Assembly (NCBI GenBank): GCA_020342235.1
Contig: CP073219.1
Span: 496,001 to 560,000, forward strand
Source: Saccharomycopsis phalli
Lineage: Eukaryota; Ascomycota; Saccharomycetes; Ascoideales; Saccharomycopsidaceae
Reading direction: 5' to 3'
Length of the DNA stretch: 64,000 bases
In this document: piece by piece, positions 28,701 through 38,883 of the stretch
Layout of the letters: every line of letters starts with the position of its first letter
Position numbering within the stretch: the stretch's first letter is position 1
Position numbers and translations under genes: made by a program
The notes under the pieces: generated by a model
Databases searched by the model: none
What the model saw: only the letters and a program-made list of their open reading frames with translations
Told to the model about the DNA's origin: nothing

Positions 28701-29846
28701 ACCGAGTCCATTAAATGTGGAGCTCAAGTTGGAAAAACTGTACAATGGACACCACGCGTCACATTGTGCAAGCTTACCAGTTGCTGGATCCAAGTAGGTC
28801 AAGTTCATGATCGAATTAGATGGAGAAGTGTACAATCTGAACAATTTCACACCAGTATTATCCAATCTAGAGTTGTAAAATCTGACCTTGGAAGGAGATA
28901 TGGAAAACGGTAAAGTTGCCAACCAGGCACCCAATTGCCCAGGCTTAGTCTCCCAGTTAGTAGAAGACGATGGACAAATAATATCCATTGGCTGCGAGTG
29001 GGCAGGGTCTGTATTATCAGTCTGAAGAGAAGCATACTTGAATGAAACAACCTGTTCAGTTTGAAGATCCACTTCTTCCGTTGAGTTGCTCGAACTGTTG
29101 CCGTTGATGCTTAACGAATTCTGGTTCAAAACATAGTAAGTTTGATTAGTAAACTGTAACGCAGGAACCCCTAAACTCCAGAAGTTACCTCCAAACACAA
29201 GAGAATCGTCTATTCTGGAAATGGAGTTCACAACACTGTTCTTGTTAAACCCCTTGAAAGGAATTTTGTTGAGCAGATTACTGGTTCCGTTGTATACAAA
29301 CGCACCAAAGGTGTTCTTGTAAGTAACCTTTCCGCCAAAATACACAACATTATCAGCATCATCAGCGTACACAACATTCACCACACCAGTGACATCATTG
29401 TTAGGATCCAAGCTAACAAATTTGCCAGTGGTGGTATTAAGCAAAGCAGGAGAATCTATGGAAGTCTGGTTTCCTGCAAGCAGCACTGAGTTGAAATCGC
29501 CCACTATAATATAACTGTCTTTGAATCCTTCGACAAAAGTGATTCTACCATTAAAATCACCCACTGGAAAGGTATTTCCGTTACTCTGGAAATATAAAGA
29601 GGTCTGGTTAGGGTTAAAACTGGATGGGTTATTCACAAGCAAATTTTGCTGGTTGGCATAATTATATAGCGACACACTATCAAAGTTACCAACTAACTCG
29701 AGCTTATTCCCAATAGAACTGAAGTCCAACCCAGGTCTTGATATTGTATTGAAGGTGCTATCAGACGCCCCGTAGATGACAGGCAAGATGAATAATAACG
29801 CTAGTAAAGACATGGTGCTACTAAAACCCTTAATTTGGGCAACCAT
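25800..29846 (-). CDS. RAX2: Rax2, bud-site selection landmark membrane protein
   Basis: Rax2 marks previous division sites with Rax1 for bipolar budding. In C. albicans, Rax2 guides hyphal growth. The 1348-aa protein has a signal peptide (MSLLALLFILPVIYGA, after a possible longer start). The ectodomain of about 1230 residues is Asn/Ser-rich with many N-glycosylation sequons and repeated beta-propeller-like blades (VVGDFN, FGGKVTY, IAGNFDTHNQG, VAGDFDTA). One transmembrane helix lies near residue 1285 (IVFIGLALAVGTMMLLALSA). A short cytosolic tail is rich in Glu and ends FKFVSDRR. A Cys-containing block (CGGSSSGSSSKASG and CQSDGTCGSRGT) lies in the middle. ATGs at 29846 and 29813 are both possible starts. 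Length exceeds S. cerevisiae Rax2 (1220 aa). Confidence 0.92.
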   Translation of the reverse strand: MVAQIKGFSSTMSLLALLFILPVIYGASDSTFNTISRPGLDFSSIGNKLELVGNFDSVSLYNYANQQNLLVNNPSSFNPNQTSLYFQSNGNTFPVGDFNGRITFVEGFKDSYIIVGDFNSVLLAGNQTSIDSPALLNTTTGKFVSLDPNNDVTGVVNVVYADDADNVVYFGGKVTYKNTFGAFVYNGTSNLLNKIPFKGFNKNSVVNSISRIDDSLVFGGNFWSLGVPALQFTNQTYYVLNQNSLSINGNSSSNSTEEVDLQTEQVVSFKYASLQTDNTDPAHSQPMDIICPSSSTNWETKPGQLGAWLATLPFSISPSKVRFYNSRLDNTGVKLFRLYTSPSNSIMNLTYLDPATGKLAQCDAWCPLYSFSNLSSTFNGLGDNGVTNTSFNNDGGVAASLSWSDSYQDFGFVNDIEVNFLNFHIVDFYGSNAGLSGIQMFTTQILTFANDTLNAPSCGGSSSGSSSKASGDGWELSITGQFMTNKFSNLQTAVSQNLGVTFFPNISYSGNYSINYLTPGCQSDGTCGSRGTVNVSLFDENNNVLKSFTSNQDNQFEKIENIWNDHINITTGKPRVEVTIDGASSNGASVIVMDKIATTILGLDDLLNSTNSTLARIKTNSSVSFNHSDFHIPLNGLFEYSLSNFSSFPSNFDTFNFSLSDFENKFVGNSSLNQLGASLSGASTVNSLEFLNNTVYIAGNFDTHNQGSNLVAANLGSPSSDSHNNLQVSGFANINDGLNGPVSQIKQVDGQLLIVGDFNNTGTKASISNFGSGANNANNALTNVAVLEDSSNWLSLDSGATNAQELSTISVVTIENVEYFVFHDPANNLTIWDNSNKKWFNNSDFNNTGLFLNVTTASDVSSGNSVFAGHLSVLGLKSNSIVSLNEKQQFAPAPFNLSTSRENEINQVLFLNNSVSVIGGNFTTTDNLTNLAILDNGNISGFPGFDWGNSSVSVLAKAGGDDTHPRFLFIGLTGLATFQNQQSNVIIYDLVFHNFTIPGAISKNSSPSQAVINAFFYDNKLNKVYVAGDFDTASSLSCNLFCFFDLTAGRWEYDAINSFTGGSISYMNETNSELFMSGNFSMGSSTGFFANYDFSKKQFNILHSLFNTGSSTPNAKRDFEIQGNTTTDINTTGIPGPVKRYILVDSSDTAGSRIIALGDDFISAYNKSAWVRLDRLNNQLGAGSIFTKIQLINIQNANPKAKNTVSFFDATQQVLLVAGSIVFQNFDNVTISVALFDGTNWLPYIFATSEKSNPGVRDFLVNGALAIDSSNIIQHAKLARGWIVFIGLALAVGTMMLLALSALVVLFWKRKSSSSEEQRLVEDEMVQTVPPDQLLNEMDEFKFVSDRR

Positions 29847-30384
29847 GATATCTCAAGTTTCCTATTTTATATTCCTTCGATAATCCTTCTTGGTTTCCTT
29901 CAATGGCAAAAATGACTGAATTTTAGTTGGTGGCTTAAAATATCACCTTTGGAAAGCTGTGCTATGTTTTTTTTCTGGTGCGTGGTAATAATTTTCTATT
30001 TATAGGAGGTGGCCCTAATTCTCGTTGAGACCTAAAAAGGGGCTAAAGTTGAACTATCCAATTCACTGAAACAGACAATATCCAAACAAAGCCAAAATAA
30101 ATCTAAGCAAGAATTCGTATCAATATCAAAAGAAAAACCTTGAAAATTGAAATGTTGACTTCAAACACAGCTAAAAACCTTTTTAGAGAATGTACATAAG
30201 CCGGTGTCACAATAACAAGCCGGGTAAATTCCGTTGCCTGATTCAGTCCAACGTAACGAGATTTGGGCTAGAAAGGTACCTTGGACATGTATTATATAAT
30301 GCAATGGCGGATCATTAATTACGTTACAAAAGATATGCTGAATCATCACTTTTATCTCTAATTAATATTTTGTGTATGATGGAT
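29847..30384. other. RAX2 promoter region
   Basis: About 540 bp upstream of RAX2 and downstream of SLO1. It is AT-rich, with a T8 run near 29967. No gene, RNA or repeat is supported. Confidence 0.4.
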
Positions 30385-30570
30385 TTATTTCTTCGTCGTC
30401 AAGATATCCGTAGTCATCAAGTTACCAACATAATCTTGCAAGTATATATTCTCTTGTTTTACTTTGTTACATTCACGTCTGAGTTCATGGCCCTTATTTA
30501 TCATTGTAATTAACTTATTCCGTAGCGTAATGACCTCATCAAGCACTTCTTGGTTTGGTTTTGTAGACAT
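30385..30570 (-). CDS. SLO1: Short coiled-coil protein (SCOC/Slo1 family)
   Basis: The 61-aa protein is almost entirely one amphipathic helix. The C-terminal part, ENIYLQDYVGNLMTTD, is the family signature (Asn-x-x-Leu-Gln-x-Tyr-x-x-Asn-Leu-Met), as in human SCOC and yeast Slo1. Slo1 binds the Golgi GTPase Arl3. The start is the ATG at 30570. It is divergent from ADK2, with 155 bp between starts. The small size means it is easily missed in automated calls. Confidence 0.8.
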   Translation of the reverse strand: MSTKPNQEVLDEVITLRNKLITMINKGHELRRECNKVKQENIYLQDYVGNLMTTDILTTKK

Positions 30571-30725
30571 CTTTTGACTGTTGAATAAACCTGTTTCTAT
30601 ATATGCTGGTTGGATTTTAGTTTAACCCAGAGAATATTACCCGGTATGCAGCTTTGCGTGTATCATGCGTTAAAGTACATGTGTGTTGTTACGCGGTACC
30701 GTTTTGGCTAATTACAAGCTGATAC

Positions 30726-31403
30726 ATGAACTTCATTAGACCTTTAAGAGCAGTTGTTCTTGGTGCCCCTGGAGCAGGAAAAGGAACAGTGCTATCCAAA
30801 TTAAGTAAAAAGTATGATAATAATTTAACGACTATATCCAGCGGCGATCTCCTTCGTGAGAAGATTAAGGCTGATCCCCAGTCTGAAATGGCCAAGGTCG
30901 TGTCTGAGGGAGGACTAATTTCAGATGACCTAATGATTAAAATGATATTTGAGAGGCTTCAGAAATTGCATTTATTAGAAAACAGTGGTTCATGGTTATT
31001 GGATGGTTTTCCTAGAAAAATAGAGCAGTCCAAAGCTCTTGATCAGCAGTTGGCTAAAGTTAATGTGGGGTTGAATTTAGTGGTAGAGTTGGATGTCCCG
31101 CATGAAATTATTCTAAACAGAATAAGAAACAGATGGATACACGCCCCATCGGGCAGAATATATAGCTTGGACTACAATCCTCCCAAAGTAGACGGCAAAG
31201 ATGATATAACTGGGGAGCCGTTAAGTAAGCGTCCCGATGATAATGTTGAAGTGTTTGCGAGAAGATTGCAGTTGTATAAAGAATTATCTGACCCAATGAA
31301 AGACTATTATAGAAAACAAGGATTATTGCACACAGTTAGTGGTGAGAGCTCGGATATTATATTTCCTAAGCTATTAGAATTGATCCAACAAAAGTACACT
31401 TGA
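30726..31403 (+). CDS. ADK2: Mitochondrial GTP:AMP phosphotransferase (Adk2, AK3-type)
   Basis: The enzyme transfers phosphate from GTP to AMP in the mitochondrial matrix. The 225-aa protein has the P-loop GAPGAGKGTVLSKL at residues 13-26, the AMP-binding SSGDLLREKI, and GSWLLDGFPRKIEQ. The LID is of the zinc-free AK3 type: GRIYSLDYNPPK, DDITGEPLSKRPDD. Two Arg-containing phosphate-contact segments (RNRWIHAPSGR, FARRLQLYKE) are present. The N-terminus MNFIRPLRAVV is short, as in Adk2, which keeps an uncleaved targeting signal. Family length is 225 aa, an exact match. Confidence 0.93.
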   Translation: MNFIRPLRAVVLGAPGAGKGTVLSKLSKKYDNNLTTISSGDLLREKIKADPQSEMAKVVSEGGLISDDLMIKMIFERLQKLHLLENSGSWLLDGFPRKIEQSKALDQQLAKVNVGLNLVVELDVPHEIILNRIRNRWIHAPSGRIYSLDYNPPKVDGKDDITGEPLSKRPDDNVEVFARRLQLYKELSDPMKDYYRKQGLLHTVSGESSDIIFPKLLELIQQKYT

Positions 31404-32326
31404 GGCAGGTATCCTATGGGCATATCTTGAATTTATGATTGTTTTCTATCTGCTGTGAATGTTTTGGTTTATAGTTTAACCTTGGTTAGTAAAGTGGTAC
31501 TTCGATTTCTTATATACCGGACATGTTTCAAGTAAATGCTGAAATTGATACCATCTGTACGTGGCAACAAGTCAGTAACGTTTGTGAGCGACTTCAGTAG
31601 CCTGTAGCTCATTTCAAGAAAATAAATCATGAATTCTCAACAATAAAATATTTTTACATTTATTACAATATTTGCCATTATTATTCAGTTGATGAAGGAA
31701 TTTTACTGATTAGGTATAATTTACAAGTTTGCCTGTTCCTAACAACACATGGCTCTAAATATGACCACGAACCATAAAAAACAGAGTAGACGTAAATTTA
31801 AAATTAATTAAATTTTATATGGTTTTTTTTGTAGGGTCTCAGTTTCCTTATATCAAGCACCCTTACTGGAGCCTAGTATAGCTGGAGACCGTAAATAAAT
31901 ATCTTATCTTATCTTATCACAGCTTGTATATGACAAGGCAAGCGTTCAATCAAAAGAAGCATTACCAAAAGGTCAATAATTTTATTATTCTAAAATATAA
32001 AGCCTCCGCAATTCTATCAAGTATTCTATTGACTGCTGGTCAGACTCTATTCAACACATGGTTCTACAGGGAAAGGAAACAGTGTAATAATTAGACTTTA
32101 CACCATCAGAAAAGGAACGTATAACAAATGAGAAAACAAACTCGTGCCATTTACCAACAACCTAATAGCTTCCATGTGATTAATAATAATTTTTTTCTTG
32201 CCAACTTTTCCAGACCAAAATGCCTTATAGTGGTTTGAAATGTTCGCGTTTGCCATGTTGAGCAGCAGTGCAGCTGATCACCGAAAATTTATTTTTTGAG
32301 CAGTCCATCTAACCAAACAGTCCGCA
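31404..32326. other. Long AT-rich intergenic region before BRR2
   Basis: About 920 bp between ADK2 and BRR2. The notable parts are a hairpin at 31835-31890 and an ATCTT tandem repeat at 31901-31918, listed separately. I see no open frame of interest or tRNA. Confidence 0.4.
31835..31918. repeat. Hairpin followed by short ATCTT tandem repeat
   Basis: GGTCTC at 31835-31840 and GAGACC at 31885-31890 are perfect inverted arms, extended by AG/CT across one bulged base. After ten AT-rich bases comes ATCTT repeated 3.6 times (31901-31918). Read on the minus strand, the repeat is a run of overlapping GATAAG sites. A hairpin plus a 3' tandem repeat is also how the 3' ends of some LINEs look, but no coding remnant is present, so the nature is open. 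Confidence 0.5.
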
Positions 32327-35300
32327 ATGTCAGAAGGCAATGATTTGAATAGATTCAAATATAATGAAATGGCTAATAAGGTAGTCAAGTCAGATTCTAG
32401 ATTTATTTCTAAAAGAAATAAGGAGGACGCGACAATGTCACAACCCAAGAGTTTAAAAGGCAATATAACAAAACAAGAGATGGGATCCAAATTGGTAAAG
32501 CAAAGCAGTGTGGAAAGAAAGGAGGCGCCAAAAAAGACTAAAAAGAAATCCAATAGATGGTTAAGCGATGTTGGTCAATTTGAAGGGTTGTCTTATTATC
32601 CTCAGCTTGAATCTACTCAATTGGCGTATGATGAGATTCTTAATATATTATACAAGGAATATTTGCAGAATGAGCCAAATGAAGTTACCAGGTCAGTGGT
32701 AGATGAAGTAATTATTATTATAAAGGAACGAGAGAACAAGAAAAGCGAGTGTGAGGAAATCGTCAAAAGTACAATCGAAGACAGCACCTGGTCATTATTG
32801 AACAAGTTGGTTAGTCAATTAACAGATTATAAACAAGATATAAAGAGCACTGAAAAAGAAGGAGAGGTGTTAGATATTGTGTTTAATTCAGATGACGAAA
32901 ACTTAAAGGCAGAAGAAGAGGAAGAGGAAGCGGAAGAGGAGGATGAAGCGCAGGTGGATATACACAAAGCAACCGAGCAAAACATTGAAACGCCCCAAGA
33001 AAAGCCAGAAGAAGTGCTACAATTCAATATTGATAAAAATCCATCGGAGATAAGTCTTGGCGAAATTAATGCTCATTGGCTAACAAAACAACTCAGCGAG
33101 ACATTAAATGACTCTGATGCAATAATAATAAATTCTTACAAAGATAAGATTATGAATTTGTTATCAAATAAAAACTTGAGCGAGTCACAGTTAAATCAGG
33201 AGCTATTAAAATTATTTAAAAATGTCAGTTCTCCGTTCATAGATGTACTTGTGGCTAACAGATACAAGATATACTTCAAGTTGCAGTTGCTTCTTCATGA
33301 AAGTGACGAGTTAAAAAAATTAGAATACATTCAAGAAATGAATGATTTGAACTTGATTCTGTTGATAGAGGAGTTTGAAGAGTTGAACAGTCCCAAAAAG
33401 AGAAAGATATCTGATGGTGAGCCAGTACTTGCTAGTGTTCCGCTGGAAAAAGCTTCTGAAAAGCACAGTGAGCCAGAATATATTGACATTAGTACATTGA
33501 AATTCGAGCAAGGATCTCATTTAATGACGAAGTCTAAGATTAACTTACCAGACGGGTCAGTGAAGAAAATCAAACCTCATTATGAAGAAATTCATGTTCC
33601 GGCCCCTGAGAAGCCGCTGTTTTCAGATATAAATCTCATCAACGTTAAAACTTTGCCTGAGTGGGTGCAACCAATATTTCCAAGCAGTGAGACTACAACA
33701 TTGAATCCAATACAATCTAAAGTGTTTCCCGTGGCTTTTGAATCTGACGAAAATATCCTTTTATGTGCTCCAACAGGTGCAGGAAAGACAAATGTGGCAA
33801 TGCTTACTATGCTCAGGACAATTGGAAATTTCAGAAATCAGGAAAATATTAACTTAAAGAACTTCAAGATTGTCTATATAGCACCGTTGAAAGCATTGGT
33901 GCAGGAACAAGTGAGAGAATTTTCGAGAAGATTGGGTTTGCTAGGGATTAAGGTAGTGGAATTAACAGGTGATTCTACAACTACAAAGGCCCAAATTCAA
34001 GAAAGTCAAGTTATTATCACCACTCCTGAAAAATGGGATGTCATAACTCGAAAAAATTCTGATACCAGTTATACTAACTTTGTACGGTTGGTGATTATAG
34101 ATGAAATCCACTTATTGCATGATGCTCGGGGTCCTGTGATTGAAAGTATTGTGGCGAGAACATTACGACAAGCAAAAAAATTAGACACTCATATCCGTCT
34201 AGTTGGTTTATCAGCCACTCTTCCAAATTATAAAGATGTTGCTGAGTTTCTTCAAGTTGATGAAGGGTTATTTTATTTTGATTCTAGTTTCAGACCGTGT
34301 CCATTGAACCAACAGTACATTGGGGTATCAGAAGAAAAGGTATTTAAAAGAGTTGCTGCCATCAATGAAGCTTGTTATGATAAAGTATTGGAGAACGCAG
34401 GAAAGTTTCAGATGATTATATTTGTTCATTCCAGAAAAGATACAGTGAAAACGGCTCAATATCTCAGGGACAAACTTTTGGAAACTGAACAGTTGAATAA
34501 GATTTTGAAAAGCGATAAGGGTTCTATAGAAATCTTAAGAAGTGAATCTGAAATTACCAAAAATCAAGACTTAAAAGATTTGCTACCCACTGGATTTGGC
34601 GTGCATCATGCTGGGTTAGACAAAAATGACCGTTCGACTGTGGAGGACTTGTTTGCGGAAGGTTATATTCAGGTGCTAGTTAGCACTGCTACTTTGGCCT
34701 GGGGTGTGAATTTGCCTGCCCATACAGTTATTATCAAGGGAACTCAAGTATACTCTCCTGAGAAGGGTTGCTGGGTTGAGTTGAGTCCCCAGGATATATT
34801 GCAAATGTTAGGAAGAGCCGGTAGACCGCGATACGACAAGTCTGGAGAAGGAATTATCATTACTTCGCAAGAAGAGGTTCAATACTATTTGGCTATTTTG
34901 AACCAACAATTACCAATCGAGTCCCAGTTGATTAGTAAACTTTTAGATTGTTTGAATGCAGAGATTGTTGCTGGAACCGTGTCCTCTTTAGATCTGGGTA
35001 TCGAGTGGCTAGGCTATAGTTATTTAAACTATAGAATGGCAAAAGCACCGCATTTGTATCATATAAAGGATACCAGACAGTTAATTCATTCTGCATTAGT
35101 TGACTTGGAAAGATCAAAGCAGATTGAGTATGACCACAAAACAGGAAAGGTGGTTCCAACTGAGATTGGAAGAATTTCATCGTTCTATTACATCAATAAT
35201 GAGTCTATGCTGATGTATATCGAAAATCTTAAGCCATACTTTAATACTATTGATATATTAGGCGTGTTTTCTATGTCTCAAGAATTTAAGTATATTCCTA

Positions 35301-38300
35301 TTAAACAAGAAGAGAAACCCGAGATTAAGACCTTGACTTTGAATGTCCCTGTTCCAGTGAGAAATTCAGACCATTTAGCAAAGGTAAATGTGCTCTTACA
35401 AGCGTATATATCTAAATTAAAGATGGAAGGATATGCATTGATGGCCGATATGGTGTACATTACACAGTCGGCAAACCGAATTTTTCGAGCCATTTACGAA
35501 ATTTGTCTTAGCAAGAATTGGGCAAATATGACGAAAATTTCCCTTGAAATATCTAAAATGGTCGAGAATGAAATGTGGTCAACTAACAGTCCTTTTAGAC
35601 AGTTTCTGGATTGCCCTCCTGAGATTATTCGAAAGACAGAATCTTCCAGAATACCTTGGTCATATTACTTGTCTCTTGATAATCCGCAAGAAGTTGGTCA
35701 AGCAATTGGCTCCGAGAAGTTTAGCAAGAAGGCTTTTGACTATATACAAAAGTTCCCAAAGTTGGAAATCTCCAATATTAACGTTTCTCCTATAACTACC
35801 AGCTTATTACGAATCAGTGTTACTATTAAACCCAACTGGAAATGGGATTTTGCGTTTCATGGATACAAAGAGCACTTTTTATTATTGATTGAAGATTCAA
35901 ATGGTAATTCAATTTTGTTTGACGATACATTTGTGGTTACTCAAAGATTTATTAACCATAGTCATGAACTTAATATCCCGGTTGTGATACCGAGTAGTGA
36001 TATTAACAATCATCAGATTATTTCCCCAAATTATTTTATTACCTTAATATCTGACAAATGGTTAAACTGTGAGTATAAGAGTGTTGTTCCATTGTTTAAT
36101 GTCAAACTACCGAAGAAGTTTTCGGCTCCTACACAGTTGTTGAATGACCAATTGGTAAATGTTCGCGAAATGAAACAAAAGCAATTTCAAAAGTATTTCA
36201 ATGGCGTGTGTCAGTTTGATGAATTTAACAAGATACAGTCACAAGTGTTTCCGACATTATACGATAGCAACTCTAACTGTTTTGTTGGTGCAAATAAGGG
36301 TAGTGGGAAAACAGTCTTAGCGGAGCTAGCAATTTTTAATTATTGGCGCAGCAAGAAGGATGGGAGAATTATTTACATCAATCCTTGCTCTGAAGAGTTA
36401 GCATCAATCTATGATACTTGGAGCAAGAACTTTAAAGACATTTCTGGTGGAAAGCGTGTCAATATATTTACCAACGACTTGACAATAAATTTAAGCAGAT
36501 TAAATGATAGCCATTTGGTTTTAAGTACCCCAGAAAATTTTGAGTTGATTTTGAGAAGATGGACCAAACACAGAAACATCATTAAGAATATTGATTGTTT
36601 AATAATGGATGACTGTCATGAAATACAACAGGTTACTACTTATGAAATCTTGATTTCCAGAATGAAGTTCATTACAAACCAGTTGAAGCGAGAAAAAGAA
36701 TTACGATTGGTGTTTCTAGGCTCGCCAGTAGCCAATAGCAAGGACTTTACTGAATGGCTAGGTGTTGATAAAGTATACAATTTTGTTGATAGATTGGAGC
36801 CATTGGAAATTATATTGCGTGCTTCGAAAATCAACGATCATTCGGCATTGATAAGCTCTTTGACAATGGCTAGTTACAAATTTATTACTGACTATATCCT
36901 TACCACACTCAACAAGGCGATAGTATTTTTGCCTACGAGAAAAGATTCTATTGAAATTGCTACTCGCTACTTGAAGTTTTTACAATCAGAAAAACTACCT
37001 TTATCAATATTATCTGACCAACACTTGCAATTGATTGAGAAGATTCATGATCCAATTTTGAAAAAGTTAGCTAAGCATGGTTTTGGGATTTACTATAAGA
37101 ATGCACCAGCAGTGGATAAAATGATAGTAGAAAAATTATACCAACAAGGTGCAATAAAGGTGATACTAGCTACAGTTGAGACTGCATCGTTTGTTCCCTC
37201 GGCAAACTTAGTGTTAGTCTTGGGAACTCAGTACTATGATGGAAAATATAGCCGCTATTGTGATTATCTGGCGAAAGAAGTTTTGGATATGGTTGGACTA
37301 GCCAGATGTAGCAGTGACGGGGATAGTGGAAAGGTAGCTTTATTCACTACAGCCAAACAAAGAGACTATTATGAAAGATTTCTTAATCTATCAGTGCCCG
37401 TTGAAAGTCTGTTGAGTTCTGCTCTTAACGACTTGTTCATGAATGAGATCAGTAATAAGATCATATCGACAAAACAAGACTGCATTGATTGGTTGACATA
37501 CACATTCTTTTATAGAAGATTGCAGTTAAATCCTAGCTATTATGGGATCCAAGATACAAGTGTATTAGGATTGAGTGAGTTTTTGTCTGAATTGATTGAA
37601 GATAGCATGAAGGATTTAGAGGAAGCAGAAATGGTCGAAATCGAAGAGTCAGATGAAGAGGAAGACCAAGAAGATGAAGAAGAAAAAGAAGAGGAAGAAG
37701 ATGAAGAGGGCGAAAAGATATCTTCTTTGAATGCTGGTATGATAGCATCGCATTATAATGTTGACTTTAACACCATACAAACAATTGTCGCTAATTTGCT
37801 TAACAATTCGTCTAGCAATTTCCTGCTCAGATACCTATTGGAAATATTAAGTTTATCGAGCGAATTTGAATCTTTGTTGATTATTAGAAAGACAGATGAA
37901 GTAATGTTGGAGCAGTTATATAACCGGATAGTCATAAAGAGCAACTCTCTAATGAAATCTGGCGTCAGCTTTGCAACCTCAATTAGCTTGAAAGTATTTA
38001 TACTAGTTCAAGCTCACTTTCTAAGATTGAATTTACCACCTGAATTAAAGTCTGATTTACAAACCATCTTAAATGTGATTATCAAGCTATTAAACGCTAT
38101 GATCGATCTTCTTTCAAGTGACGGGAATATAATTGCTTTGCGAGTTATGACATTATCACAAATGATCGTTCAGGGCATTTGGGAAAAGGATAATGAGGCT
38201 TCGTTAAAACAAATTCCATTTATTAATGATGAAATATTGATGAGATGCAAGGAAAATAAGATTACTAATATTCATCAGTTTATTGAGCTTGAAGACGATG

Positions 38301-38779
38301 AGCAGAAGTTAAAGATCTTAGGGATGGAAGGGTTTAAGTTGACTACGACTGTTGAATTCTTAAACACATACCCTATAATTAATAATATTGACTTTAAAAT
38401 CTTGACCGAGAACATTGTTACAAACGCCAATATTTCAATTGAGGTTAGCATTTCCAGAGAGGAAGACATTGAAGATTATCAAGATTTGATAGTTAACTCA
38501 CAGCAATTTTCACATGAGATTTTTGAAAACTGGTGGATTGTTATTGGAGACATAAAGACCAAAACCTTGAGCGCAATCAAAAAGGTGACTCTCAGAAATG
38601 AAGAGCAGAAGTACAAATTAAACTTTCAAGTTAGTAAGGTGGGGAAACATGATTTAAGTATTTGGTTGATTTGCGATTGTTATTTTGAGTCAGAGGAGAT
38701 TGGCTTCAGTATTGATGCACAACAAGGAGAGGAAGAAGAAGAAGAAGAAGATGATGATGATGAGGAGGAGGAGGAATGA
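32327..38779 (+). CDS. BRR2: Brr2, U5 snRNP RNA helicase
   Basis: Brr2 unwinds U4/U6 during spliceosome activation. The 2150-aa protein has the Brr2-type N-terminus (FKYNEMANKVVKSDSRFISK). The active N-terminal cassette carries CAPTGAGKTNVAML, IIDEIHLLHD (DEIH), VGLSATLPNYKDVA and the winged-helix/Sec63 part (MLGRAGRPRYDKSGEG). The inactive C-terminal cassette has a P-loop GANKGSGKTVLAEL but DDCHEI for DExH and GSPVANS for the SAT motif, as usual in Brr2. Acidic runs occur near residues 190-205, 1775-1800 (EEEDQEDEEEKEEEEDEEGE) and at the very end. Length is close to the yeast 2163 aa, which excludes SLH1 (1967 aa, other N-terminus). Confidence 0.95.
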   Translation: MSEGNDLNRFKYNEMANKVVKSDSRFISKRNKEDATMSQPKSLKGNITKQEMGSKLVKQSSVERKEAPKKTKKKSNRWLSDVGQFEGLSYYPQLESTQLAYDEILNILYKEYLQNEPNEVTRSVVDEVIIIIKERENKKSECEEIVKSTIEDSTWSLLNKLVSQLTDYKQDIKSTEKEGEVLDIVFNSDDENLKAEEEEEEAEEEDEAQVDIHKATEQNIETPQEKPEEVLQFNIDKNPSEISLGEINAHWLTKQLSETLNDSDAIIINSYKDKIMNLLSNKNLSESQLNQELLKLFKNVSSPFIDVLVANRYKIYFKLQLLLHESDELKKLEYIQEMNDLNLILLIEEFEELNSPKKRKISDGEPVLASVPLEKASEKHSEPEYIDISTLKFEQGSHLMTKSKINLPDGSVKKIKPHYEEIHVPAPEKPLFSDINLINVKTLPEWVQPIFPSSETTTLNPIQSKVFPVAFESDENILLCAPTGAGKTNVAMLTMLRTIGNFRNQENINLKNFKIVYIAPLKALVQEQVREFSRRLGLLGIKVVELTGDSTTTKAQIQESQVIITTPEKWDVITRKNSDTSYTNFVRLVIIDEIHLLHDARGPVIESIVARTLRQAKKLDTHIRLVGLSATLPNYKDVAEFLQVDEGLFYFDSSFRPCPLNQQYIGVSEEKVFKRVAAINEACYDKVLENAGKFQMIIFVHSRKDTVKTAQYLRDKLLETEQLNKILKSDKGSIEILRSESEITKNQDLKDLLPTGFGVHHAGLDKNDRSTVEDLFAEGYIQVLVSTATLAWGVNLPAHTVIIKGTQVYSPEKGCWVELSPQDILQMLGRAGRPRYDKSGEGIIITSQEEVQYYLAILNQQLPIESQLISKLLDCLNAEIVAGTVSSLDLGIEWLGYSYLNYRMAKAPHLYHIKDTRQLIHSALVDLERSKQIEYDHKTGKVVPTEIGRISSFYYINNESMLMYIENLKPYFNTIDILGVFSMSQEFKYIPIKQEEKPEIKTLTLNVPVPVRNSDHLAKVNVLLQAYISKLKMEGYALMADMVYITQSANRIFRAIYEICLSKNWANMTKISLEISKMVENEMWSTNSPFRQFLDCPPEIIRKTESSRIPWSYYLSLDNPQEVGQAIGSEKFSKKAFDYIQKFPKLEISNINVSPITTSLLRISVTIKPNWKWDFAFHGYKEHFLLLIEDSNGNSILFDDTFVVTQRFINHSHELNIPVVIPSSDINNHQIISPNYFITLISDKWLNCEYKSVVPLFNVKLPKKFSAPTQLLNDQLVNVREMKQKQFQKYFNGVCQFDEFNKIQSQVFPTLYDSNSNCFVGANKGSGKTVLAELAIFNYWRSKKDGRIIYINPCSEELASIYDTWSKNFKDISGGKRVNIFTNDLTINLSRLNDSHLVLSTPENFELILRRWTKHRNIIKNIDCLIMDDCHEIQQVTTYEILISRMKFITNQLKREKELRLVFLGSPVANSKDFTEWLGVDKVYNFVDRLEPLEIILRASKINDHSALISSLTMASYKFITDYILTTLNKAIVFLPTRKDSIEIATRYLKFLQSEKLPLSILSDQHLQLIEKIHDPILKKLAKHGFGIYYKNAPAVDKMIVEKLYQQGAIKVILATVETASFVPSANLVLVLGTQYYDGKYSRYCDYLAKEVLDMVGLARCSSDGDSGKVALFTTAKQRDYYERFLNLSVPVESLLSSALNDLFMNEISNKIISTKQDCIDWLTYTFFYRRLQLNPSYYGIQDTSVLGLSEFLSELIEDSMKDLEEAEMVEIEESDEEEDQEDEEEKEEEEDEEGEKISSLNAGMIASHYNVDFNTIQTIVANLLNNSSSNFLLRYLLEILSLSSEFESLLIIRKTDEVMLEQLYNRIVIKSNSLMKSGVSFATSISLKVFILVQAHFLRLNLPPELKSDLQTILNVIIKLLNAMIDLLSSDGNIIALRVMTLSQMIVQGIWEKDNEASLKQIPFINDEILMRCKENKITNIHQFIELEDDEQKLKILGMEGFKLTTTVEFLNTYPIINNIDFKILTENIVTNANISIEVSISREEDIEDYQDLIVNSQQFSHEIFENWWIVIGDIKTKTLSAIKKVTLRNEEQKYKLNFQVSKVGKHDLSIWLICDCYFESEEIGFSIDAQQGEEEEEEEDDDDEEEEE

Positions 38780-38883
38780 AAGAGTAACAATATGGCAATG
38801 CGGTCAGGCAGGTTATATCTGTTTAAAGTTGTATCTTGAGTTTCATATATTAAATAAGTATAATACAACATACTGGTTTTCTG

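Noticed and set aside
31400-32326. LTR or virus-like element in the long AT-rich spacer
   Set aside because: No terminal repeats, no reverse-transcriptase or integrase remnant, and no target duplication were visible.
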